DNA from: Proteobacteria bacterium UBA6156 | Lineage (GTDB): Bacteria; Pseudomonadota; Alphaproteobacteria; UBA2136; UBA6156 | Assembly (NCBI GenBank): GCA_002422365.1 | Contig: DIUO01000031.1 | Location: 21,975 to 85,974, forward strand | Direction of reading: 5' to 3' | Length of the DNA: 64,000 nt | Shown: in pieces, positions 27,700 through 34,248 of the stretch | Layout of the letters: each line of letters opens with the position of its first letter | Numbering within the stretch: position 1 is the first letter of the stretch | Notes under the pieces: model-generated | The model's database searches: none | The model's input: only the letters and a program-made list of their open reading frames with translations | Told to the model about the DNA's origin: nothing | Made by a program: the position numbers and the translations under genes

Positions 27700-27793
27700 G
27701 GTTTAGGTGAGGCAAGTTATATGATTTAATGAGATGCGCCCGGTGGTAAGGGAGTGCGTAAGGTACGAGGCCCGGCGGTGGTGGGCCTTTTTT
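27700..27793 (+). ncRNA. Candidate small RNA with its own terminator
   Basis: A good plus-strand terminator (AGGCCC / GGGCCT stem and six T residues, 27768-27793) stands where no plus-strand protein gene precedes it. About 75 bases upstream is a TATACT -10-like hexamer (around 27690). The interval has no open frame of note. This arrangement suggests a short transcript of about 90 nt, but no -35 box is evident. Confidence 0.3.
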
Positions 27794-28280
27794 ATAAGGG
27801 TTTTTCGAGCAGAATGAGGTGGGGTTTGTCCGGGCGGGGACCGAGTTCTTGGTAGCCATGTTTTTTATAGAAAACTCTTGCTGATGCGTTGGCAGGGCTG
27901 GTGGTGAGCTGGACGCAGTGCATGCCTGCTTTGCGGAAGAGAGTATCGGTAAAGTTTACCAATTGGTGGCCTAGCCCTTGATGGCGTAGCTCTGGAATTA
28001 AATAATAGAAATTAACGTAACCCGAACCGGGTTTGAAGCGGGCGACGTCGCACTCGATTTGCCCGACAATTTGCTCATCTTGCCATATATGAAAGGCACA
28101 GTCGGGCCACGTGTGGCGCTTGTTTATAATAGCCTGTTTCATGTCTTCTGCGGATTGCCAAGGTATGACAGCGAGAGGGTCGACATCGGCGGCAATGCGC
28201 TCGGTGCGGAACTGCCAGGCTATGGCTACATCCGCCTCGTTTTCTGTGTTCAGGGGTAGAAACTGAAGAGAGGTGGGCAT
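27792..28280 (-). CDS. GNAT-family acetyltransferase
   Basis: 162 residues from ATG 28280, 17 bases after the accC stop, so probably in the same transcript. GNAT features: the acetyl-CoA binding loop is LRHQGLGHQL (about 104-113; Q/R-x-x-G-x-G/A type), preceded by the strand YVNFYYLIPE and followed by the ASARVFYKKHGY segment. Substrate unknown. No strong ribosome site, so translation may be coupled to accC. Confidence 0.85.
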   Translation of the reverse strand: MPTSLQFLPLNTENEADVAIAWQFRTERIAADVDPLAVIPWQSAEDMKQAIINKRHTWPDCAFHIWQDEQIVGQIECDVARFKPGSGYVNFYYLIPELRHQGLGHQLVNFTDTLFRKAGMHCVQLTTSPANASARVFYKKHGYQELGPRPDKPHLILLEKPL

Positions 28281-28297
28281 GGGGATAGGGGTATAGT

Positions 28298-29644
28298 TTA
28301 AAGGCGGCCGGTGGTGAGGTAATGTTCGAGGGAGTGGATGGTGTAGTCTCCCTTGAGGAAGGCGTTGGTGGCGACCAGTTTGCGGTGGAGGGGGATGTTG
28401 GTTTGGATGCCGCCGACGACGAATTCTTCTAGGGCGCGTTTGAGGCGGGCGACGCATTCTTCTCGCGTGCTGCCGTGGACGATGAGTTTGCCGACCGTGG
28501 CGTCGTAATACGGGGGCACGCTGTAGCCGGGATAGAGGGCGCTATCGACCCGTACTCCGGGGCCGCCGGGCGCGAAGTATTCGGTGACCTTGCCGGGGGA
28601 GGGGATGAATTTTTCGGGGTCTTCGGCGTTAATCCGGCACTCGATACTATGGCCGCGCGGGGTGACGCTGTGGACGGGGAGGCGGAGTTTTTCTCCGGCT
28701 GCGACGCGGATTTGCTCGGCGACGATGTCGATGCCTGTGACCATTTCGGTGACGGGGTGCTCGACCTGCAAACGGGTGTTCATTTCGATGAAGTAGAATT
28801 CGCCGTTTTCGTAGAGGAACTCGAACGTACCGGCACCCAGATAGCCCATTTTGGCGCAGGCTTCGGCCACTTTTTTGAAGAGGGGTTCGCGTTGGGCGTC
28901 TGTCACCGCCGGGGAGGGGGTTTCTTCGATGATTTTCTGGTGGCGGCGCTGGAGGGAGCAGTCGCGCTCGCCCAAAATGCTCACGTTGCCGTGGCTGTCG
29001 CACAGCACCTGCACCTCGATATGGCGGGGTTGCTGGAGGAATTTTTCCAGGTACACGCGGTTGTCGCCGAAGGCGGCTTGGGCCTCGTTCATGGCGATAT
29101 GCAGGGCCTGGCGGAGGGCGGGGGCGCTGTGGGCGACCTTCATGCCCCGGCCACCGCCGCCTGCGGCGGCCTTGACGATGACGGGGTAGCCGATTTTTTC
29201 GGCGACTTCCAGCGCCTGGTCGGGGTCGCTCAGGGCGCCATCGGACCCCGGAATGGTGGGCAGGCCGAAGGTTTTGGCGGCAGTGATGGCCTCGATTTTG
29301 TCGCCCATCATGCGGATGTGCTCGGGCCGGGGGCCGATGAAGGTGAAGCCGAGTTTATTGGTAATTTCCGCAAATTTGGCGTTCTCGGCCAAAAAGCCGT
29401 AGCCGGGGTGGATGGCTTCGGCGTCGGTGACCTCGGCGGCGCTCAGCAGTGCCGGGATGTTGAGGTAGCTGTATTTGGATTGGGCGGGGCCGATGCAGAC
29501 GGATTCGGTCGCCAATTTCACGTGCAGGGCGGAGGCGTCGGCCTCGGAATGCACGGCGACGGTGGCGATGCCCATTTCCCTACAGGTGCGGTGGATGCGG
29601 ACGGCGATTTCTCCGCGATTGGCGATAAGGATTTTGTTAAACAT
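28298..29644 (-). CDS. accC: Acetyl-CoA carboxylase, biotin carboxylase subunit
   Basis: A 448-residue ATP-grasp enzyme that carboxylates the biotin on AccB using ATP and bicarbonate, starting fatty-acid synthesis. Domains: an N-terminal pre-ATP-grasp region (FNKILIANRGEIAVRI), the glycine-rich ATP loop AAGGGGRGMK, then the catalytic segment with EMNTRLQVEHPVTE and the C-terminal region. Intact. It lies downstream of accB, separated by a 205-base gap that contains a structured repeat. Confidence 0.98.
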   Translation of the reverse strand: MFNKILIANRGEIAVRIHRTCREMGIATVAVHSEADASALHVKLATESVCIGPAQSKYSYLNIPALLSAAEVTDAEAIHPGYGFLAENAKFAEITNKLGFTFIGPRPEHIRMMGDKIEAITAAKTFGLPTIPGSDGALSDPDQALEVAEKIGYPVIVKAAAGGGGRGMKVAHSAPALRQALHIAMNEAQAAFGDNRVYLEKFLQQPRHIEVQVLCDSHGNVSILGERDCSLQRRHQKIIEETPSPAVTDAQREPLFKKVAEACAKMGYLGAGTFEFLYENGEFYFIEMNTRLQVEHPVTEMVTGIDIVAEQIRVAAGEKLRLPVHSVTPRGHSIECRINAEDPEKFIPSPGKVTEYFAPGGPGVRVDSALYPGYSVPPYYDATVGKLIVHGSTREECVARLKRALEEFVVGGIQTNIPLHRKLVATNAFLKGDYTIHSLEHYLTTGRL

Positions 29645-29696
29645 ACATATGTACCTTTTTGGTAAGGAAAAGCCTTTGGCTTTGGATTTTAAGGAA

Positions 29697-29790
29697 GCCT
29701 CCGGCGGGCCTCCCGGCGGGGGTGGGCCCCGGATAGGTGGCGGGTCCCGGCTTTTGTTCCAAAAGCCACCCGCCTACCTTCCGGGGTGAC
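29697..29790 (-). repeat. Structured repeat, copy A (inside accB-accC gap)
   Basis: The first 42 bases are identical to copy B at 30797, and a 12-base right end is also identical. Between them lies a stem (GGATAGGT region pairing with the CCCGCCTACC region) enclosing the hairpin GGCTTTT-GTTCC-AAAAGCC. Copy B keeps the same architecture with a different hairpin sequence. Orientation is not defined. Confidence 0.85.
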
Positions 29791-29849
29791 AGGGCCCCAC
29801 CAATGTTGCTGCATGGCATAGTGCTCGCCAATATATACATTAAGATTGC

Positions 29850-30314
29850 TTACTGGATAATGAACAGGGGTTGGCCGTATTCGACCGCCTGGGCGTTTTG
29901 GGCCAGCACTTTGGTGACGGTTCCGGCGCGGTCGGACTCGATGGTGTTCATGGTTTTCATCGCCTCGATGATGGCCAGGGGTTGGCCTGCGGTGACTTTG
30001 TCGCCTTCCTGCACGAACGGGGCGGCATCTGGGCTGCCCGCGCGGTAGAAGGTGCCGACCATGGGGGATTTGAATTCGGCGGCGTTAGGTGTGGAGGGTT
30101 GGGCGTTGGGTGTGGTGTTTTCGGCAGCAGAGGCGGCTGGTGCGGGGGCTGCGGCAACCATGGTTGTGGCGGCGCCGGGTTTGCGCAGGCGCAGGCGGGT
30201 GCCGTGGGACTCGATTTCCACTTCTTCCAGCCCGGTGCCTTCCAGCCATTTGGCCAGTTCGTTCAGTTGCTTGAGGTCGAAAGCGGCGGGCGCGGGTTTT
30301 TTGGGTTCGGGCAT
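29850..30314 (-). CDS. accB: Biotin carboxyl carrier protein of acetyl-CoA carboxylase
   Basis: 154 residues from ATG 30314 with AAGGAG well placed upstream. An N-terminal helical region (1-45), an Ala/Pro-rich linker (about 46-80) and a biotinyl domain with EAMKTMN, where Lys120 is biotinylated. It carries the carboxyl group between AccC and the transcarboxylase (not in this window). The linker includes a heptamer array encoding roughly TTPNAQPSTPN. Confidence 0.97.
   Translation of the reverse strand: MPEPKKPAPAAFDLKQLNELAKWLEGTGLEEVEIESHGTRLRLRKPGAATTMVAAAPAPAASAAENTTPNAQPSTPNAAEFKSPMVGTFYRAGSPDAAPFVQEGDKVTAGQPLAIIEAMKTMNTIESDRAGTVTKVLAQNAQAVEYGQPLFIIQ
30084..30118. repeat. accB: In-frame heptamer array in the accB linker
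   Basis: On the plus strand: GTTAGGT, GTGGAGG, GTTGGGC, GTTGGGT, GTGGTGT, five units of seven. They encode part of the flexible linker before the biotinyl domain. Weaker than the arrays in sucA/sucB because a low-complexity Pro/Asn/Thr linker could arise without repeats. Confidence 0.55.
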
Positions 30315-30360
30315 GGTGTGTTCTCCTTTGGGGCTCTGGCAAGGTTGCGGGTGGGAGCCG

Positions 30361-30696
30361 TTATGATTTGGGAGTTATAAGGCGATTTGCAAGAATTTCA
30401 AGCTTATGCAGCTTCTGCATTTCGTCGTTGAGTTTGGAAAGCGTGTCTTTCCATTTTAATATCAGGGCTTTGCGCTCGCCTTCGGTGAGGTGGGCTGCGC
30501 GTTTTTCTAGCATGCCGACGGCCATGGTAAGGTCTGGGTAGGGGGAAAAGCTGCTTTTTTTGGCGCTTTGCGGGCCGGTGTGGCCTTGGGCGGCGAGGTC
30601 GGCTGAGATTTGCGGCAAGGCCTCGGCCAGCGGCAGCGGGCGCTTGGTGCTGCGGCGGGTGGAGGTTTTGAGCTTGAGGGGTTGGCGCGGGGGCAT
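30361..30696 (-). CDS. Unknown small basic protein (111 aa)
   Basis: ATG 30696. The N-terminal third is very basic and Pro/Ser/Thr rich (MPPRQPLKLKTSTRRSTKR). The C-terminal half is helical (LTEGERKALILKWKDTLSKL and LHKLEILANRL). It ends 46 bases before the accB start and may share a transcript. No family recognised. It is bracketed by the two structured repeat copies together with accB. Confidence 0.68.
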   Translation of the reverse strand: MPPRQPLKLKTSTRRSTKRPLPLAEALPQISADLAAQGHTGPQSAKKSSFSPYPDLTMAVGMLEKRAAHLTEGERKALILKWKDTLSKLNDEMQKLHKLEILANRLITPKS

Positions 30697-30796
30697 GGGC
30701 GGATTTTAAGCCAGATAGGTAGGTGGGGCAAGCAACCTGCCGGTTTGGCGGGCGGGGGTGTGGTTTATTTATAGCTGGAAGGTGATTTGATTATTT

Positions 30797-30894
30797 GCCT
30801 CCGGCGGGCCTCCCGGCGGGGGTGGGCCCCGGATAGGTAGCGGGGCCCGGCAAAAAATGGGATTTTTTGCCACCCACTAACCTTCCGGGGTGAC
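30797..30894 (-). repeat. Structured repeat, copy B
   Basis: Direct-orientation copy of the element at 29697, exactly 1100 bases away. The 42-base left end and 12-base right end are identical, while the inner hairpin is GGCAAAAAA-TGGG-ATTTTTTGCC. The preserved pairing despite changed bases supports a selected structure or a recombining cassette. It fills much of the 253-base gap between genes. Confidence 0.85.
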
Positions 30895-30949
30895 GCCAAC
30901 CCACGATTTGGTGCTTATTAGCTCGTAATTCTTAATAAATGGTTAGGTT

Positions 30950-32275
30950 TTATTTGAGGTTATCCAGGCGGGTTTGGAGGGCTGTGGCCCATTGTTCGGC
31001 GTCGGGGTTCGGGGTGGTGCGGAGGTATTGCTGGGCGAGGGCAAGGGATTGGCGGGCGGCCTCGGGATTGGGGGCAACCAGGAAGCCTTGGGCGCGGGCG
31101 AGATGGCTTTCGGCCAGGCGGCCCATTTTGCCATAGCAGAGGCCGAGGCCGAGCCAGGGTTCGGCCCACTCGGGCCACATGCGCGTGACGGCCTGGTAGT
31201 GGGCGATGGCGTCGGGGAAGCCGTCTTGGTTGCGCAGAATTTCGGCCAGTTGGTAGCGGAACATGATGTGGTCGGGGAACTCTGTCGCCAGGGCTTTGTA
31301 GATGGCGTAGGCGGCGGGGAGGTCTCCCCTTTGCAGGGCGATTTGGCCGGTGAGCTCGCGGTAGAAGGGGTCGGTGGGGTTTTCTTTCAGGATGGGGGCG
31401 AGGTTGCTTTCGGCGAAGTCGAGTTTGCCCTGCCGCGTGTAGGCGAGGGCGCGGGCGTAGCGGGAGACGGAGTCGAACGCGTTATATTTGCGCAAAACCG
31501 CGCCGGGTGAGGCGGTGAGCGCCATGACCTTGGCTTGCAGGCGCGGGAAGTTGATGGAGGACTCGGCTTTGGCGAGGCCGGAGGTGAGTTGGGCGGACTC
31601 GGACTGGGTGGCGCGGGTGAGGGAGGAGAGGCGCTCCGGCGGCAGAGGGTGGGTGACCAGCCAGGGGGGCGGGGCGTCGTAGCTGAGTTGGGACTCGGTG
31701 CGGAGGGTGGTGAACATATCGACCATGCCCTGGGCGGAGAGGCCTGCTTTGTGGAGGGCAGCGATGGCGCGGGAGTCGGCTTCGGCCTCTTGCGTGCGGG
31801 TGTGGGAGAGCATGGTTTGGATGGCGCCCGCCTGGCCGCCGACCATGAGCGCGGTGGCCGCCTGAGGCGCGCCCGCCGCCGCTGCGCCGATGCCCAGGGC
31901 AGCGCCTGCGAGGGCGCCGAGCATGGCTTGTTTGGCGTGGACCTCTTGCTGCAAAAGGTGGTTGGAGGCGATGTGCGCGAGTTCGTGCGCGATAACACCC
32001 TGCAAGGCGGCAGCGTTTTTGGCCTTTTGCACCAGGCCGCTGTGGATGAAGATGATGTTTTCGGATGTGACGAAGGCGTTGATGGCGGGGTCGTTCACCA
32101 GCACATAGTGCACGCGGGTTTGGGGCGTGAGTGAGGCGCGGAGGGGGGCGGCGAGGGTTTGGGCGGCTTGGGCGAATTCTTCATCGAGCACCAGTTGCTG
32201 CGCGTGGGGCGCCAGAACTGGTGCTGCTGCCCACATGCAGGCGGCCAGCAGAAGTAAACGATGCTTGGCCAACAT
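30950..32275 (-). CDS. Periplasmic M48 metalloprotease with helical repeat tail (BepA-like)
   Basis: 441 residues from ATG 32275. A signal peptide (about 1-25) and an M48 domain with the zinc motif HELAH (His97, Glu98, His101) and the third ligand region EAEAD (163-167). The C-terminal half (about 270-441) is a TPR-like helical array (YARALAYTRQGKLDFAESN, AEPWLGLGLCYGKMGRLAES). This is the BepA/YfgC layout, a protease-chaperone that checks outer-membrane protein assembly. A frame extending upstream to 32767 has a poor amino-acid profile and was not used. Confidence 0.92.
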   Translation of the reverse strand: MLAKHRLLLLAACMWAAAPVLAPHAQQLVLDEEFAQAAQTLAAPLRASLTPQTRVHYVLVNDPAINAFVTSENIIFIHSGLVQKAKNAAALQGVIAHELAHIASNHLLQQEVHAKQAMLGALAGAALGIGAAAAGAPQAATALMVGGQAGAIQTMLSHTRTQEAEADSRAIAALHKAGLSAQGMVDMFTTLRTESQLSYDAPPPWLVTHPLPPERLSSLTRATQSESAQLTSGLAKAESSINFPRLQAKVMALTASPGAVLRKYNAFDSVSRYARALAYTRQGKLDFAESNLAPILKENPTDPFYRELTGQIALQRGDLPAAYAIYKALATEFPDHIMFRYQLAEILRNQDGFPDAIAHYQAVTRMWPEWAEPWLGLGLCYGKMGRLAESHLARAQGFLVAPNPEAARQSLALAQQYLRTTPNPDAEQWATALQTRLDNLK

Positions 32276-32292
32276 GCCGGATTGCCCCCGCA

Positions 32293-33174
32293 CTAGCGCG
32301 GCGCGCGGCGGCGCTGGCTGGAGGCGCGGCGAGCGACCACCGAACGGCGGGCGGCCGCTGCGGCAGAGCTGACGGTGCTGCCGGTGGCGGAGCGCATGAC
32401 CGAGTTGGCCGTGCTGCTGATGATAGGTGTAACCGAGGTGCTGCTGGCTGCCGCCTGAGAGGTGGTGTGGGGTGCGGTGAGAGGCGCGGCGTTGGCGGTG
32501 GCCGGTGGTGTGGCGCTTGCTGTGGCGGGTGTGCCGGTGAACAGGGTTTGTTGGCTGCTGGCCGGGGTGGTTTTGGCCACAGGGGCCGCAGTGGGAGCCA
32601 CTGTGGCAGGGGCCTGGGCCGCAGGTGCCGGGGTAGGCTGCACTGGAGCAGTTTTTTGTGCCGGGGTAGCCTGGGCCATGGTTTGGCCGTTGGTAACGCA
32701 CTGTTGCCACATGGCCGCCAGTGCCGTGGGCGAAGGCATGGGCAACTGGCGCTGCCACTGCTGCCACAAATGCCCGCGCTGGGCCTGTGTGACGGTGTTA
32801 AGCGACAGCATGTTGTTGAGAATGGTGGAGTTGTAGCGTGAGACACATTCGACCCACTGAGGGTAGGTGGTGCACTGGAAAAGCTGAAGCATATACTGGG
32901 GTTGTTGCTGCCAGAACTGCGCAAAACTGCGGGCGCGGGCCGACTGGATGCCAGCGACTGTTTGCCAGTAGGCGGCGGGGGAGGCCCAGGCGGACTCGGT
33001 TGTGTGTTGCCACTGCTGGAGGGCGGTGTTCCAGTGATTTTGGCACTGGGATTGCCATAGGGCCTGCCAGTTTTGGGCGCAGGATTGAAGGGTGGATTGT
33101 GCACTTTGCTGCGTGCTGGATTGGCCGAGGGCGAGGAGCCAGGAGTCTTGGATCCATTTGCTGGACGGGTACAT
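32293..33174 (-). CDS. Trp/Gln-rich unknown protein (293 aa)
   Basis: ATG 33174 with AGAAGG nine bases upstream. The first 170 residues hold an extraordinary number of Trp (about 14) and Gln, in helical stretches such as NWQALWQSQCQNHW and WQQWQRQLPMP. Then comes an Ala/Thr/Pro-rich low-complexity region of about 90 residues and a short Arg/Ser tail ending RRASSQRRRAPR. No signal peptide. Phasin-like granule-coat proteins can have an amphipathic helical part with an Ala/Pro-rich tail, but that is only a weak analogy. It sits upstream of the M48 protease gene, 17 bases apart. Confidence 0.68.
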   Translation of the reverse strand: MYPSSKWIQDSWLLALGQSSTQQSAQSTLQSCAQNWQALWQSQCQNHWNTALQQWQHTTESAWASPAAYWQTVAGIQSARARSFAQFWQQQPQYMLQLFQCTTYPQWVECVSRYNSTILNNMLSLNTVTQAQRGHLWQQWQRQLPMPSPTALAAMWQQCVTNGQTMAQATPAQKTAPVQPTPAPAAQAPATVAPTAAPVAKTTPASSQQTLFTGTPATASATPPATANAAPLTAPHTTSQAAASSTSVTPIISSTANSVMRSATGSTVSSAAAAARRSVVARRASSQRRRAPR

Positions 33175-33297
33175 GGGTGCAACCTTCTGTTGTTGTTTTT
33201 AGAGTACGACAGGTGATGGTGCGGTGCAAGATAATGCTGGAATTTTAGCTGCGGGTTTGTGCAGGAAGATTGGTAAAAATTATATTTGTAATTGTAT

Positions 33298-33303
33298 TAT
33301 AAT
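33298..33303 (+). promoter_or_regulatory. Candidate -10 box (TATAAT) for the ankyrin gene
   Basis: A perfect TATAAT in an AT-rich stretch 63 bases before the ankyrin start. No good -35 match at 16-18 bases, so confidence is limited. Confidence 0.35.
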
Positions 33304-33365
33304 AAGTATACAATTAGGCCAGCCTCGTAAGGAGGAACATCTTCAGTCCGTTTAGGAGATAAACG

Positions 33366-34202
33366 ATGCAAATATCAAACGTGGTGCCCGGATCGGCCTG
33401 GAATGCATTGAATAATACTAACTATAATCTCTTGCATAAGGTTGTAAAAGCATTTGGTGAAAATCCTTACCATGATACTTTTATGAATAATAAGCGGATG
33501 CATGTTTTTTGCCTTGCAGCAGAAAAGGGTAATTTGCGCGCCCTTTCGATCTTTCTTACGGAAGGGAAGTGGAATCCCAACGCTTTGTATGGCGATGTGT
33601 TTCCCCTGCATATGGCTGCATTCGGCGGGCAGACCAAGGCGGTTGAATTACTCGTTCAATTCGGTGCTGATATTCACATTCGGACTGCCAAAGGACGCAA
33701 TGCTGTTTTTGCGGCGTCGATTGGTGGTGCTGCAGATACGCTGCGTGCGATCGTAGCTCTAGGTGGTGACATAAACACAAAGGATGCTGACGGAGGTTCG
33801 GCTTTGCTGGGAGCTGCCGCAATGGGGCATACTGAGGCTTTCCGAGTTATTGCGGAACTAGGTGGTGATATTAATGCGCGTACATTTAAATCCGGTATCT
33901 CGGCACTGTTTTTGGCTGCATTTGATGGTCACCTTGAGACCTTAAAAGCAGCTATTGAATTAGGGGGGGACATTAACTGCAAGGTTAATGATGGTAGAAC
34001 GCCGGTATTGGCTGCACTCATTCAGGGGCACTTCGAATGCGTGTACTGGCTACTTGAGCAAGGTGCTGAAACGCATCATCGTACCGTTAAAGGTAACGAC
34101 TTAAGAAAACTAGCTAATTTCCTCCGAGCCCGAGAATCTAATGATATGAGGATTCGATCTTACAGTCGAGTAATCGACTTATTAGATACGTTGGGTTCTT
34201 GA
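33366..34202 (+). CDS. Ankyrin-repeat protein
   Basis: 278 residues with AGGAG well placed before ATG 33366. Five or six ankyrin repeats (about residues 50-245), each with a G-D/A-I-x-x-K/R turn such as FGADIHIRTAKG, LGGDINTKDADGG and LGGDINCKVNDGR. No signal peptide. Unlike its neighbours it is AT-rich and lacks the strong G/T codon skew, suggesting recent acquisition. Ankyrin proteins are common effectors or host-contact proteins in intracellular and predatory bacteria, but here the role is unknown. Confidence 0.93.
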   Translation: MQISNVVPGSAWNALNNTNYNLLHKVVKAFGENPYHDTFMNNKRMHVFCLAAEKGNLRALSIFLTEGKWNPNALYGDVFPLHMAAFGGQTKAVELLVQFGADIHIRTAKGRNAVFAASIGGAADTLRAIVALGGDINTKDADGGSALLGAAAMGHTEAFRVIAELGGDINARTFKSGISALFLAAFDGHLETLKAAIELGGDINCKVNDGRTPVLAALIQGHFECVYWLLEQGAETHHRTVKGNDLRKLANFLRARESNDMRIRSYSRVIDLLDTLGS

Positions 34203-34208
34203 CGAGTG

Positions 34209-34243
34209 GGCGGCAGAAGTAAAACCTCTGCCGCCGTTTTTTT
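34209..34243. terminator. Terminator between ankyrin gene and rne
   Basis: Nine-pair stem GGCGGCAGA / TCTGCCGCC with a short loop and a T7 run on the plus strand. Convergent genes; rne ends six bases beyond. Confidence 0.92.
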
Positions 34244-34248
34244 GCTGT

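Noticed and set aside
30052..30366. Plus-strand frames over accB
   Set aside because: Antisense to AccB, which has the biotin motif and a good ribosome site.
32276..32767. Upstream extension of the M48 protease frame
   Set aside because: The first 160 residues lack plausible composition and overlap a better gene; a signal peptide starts at the ATG at 32275.
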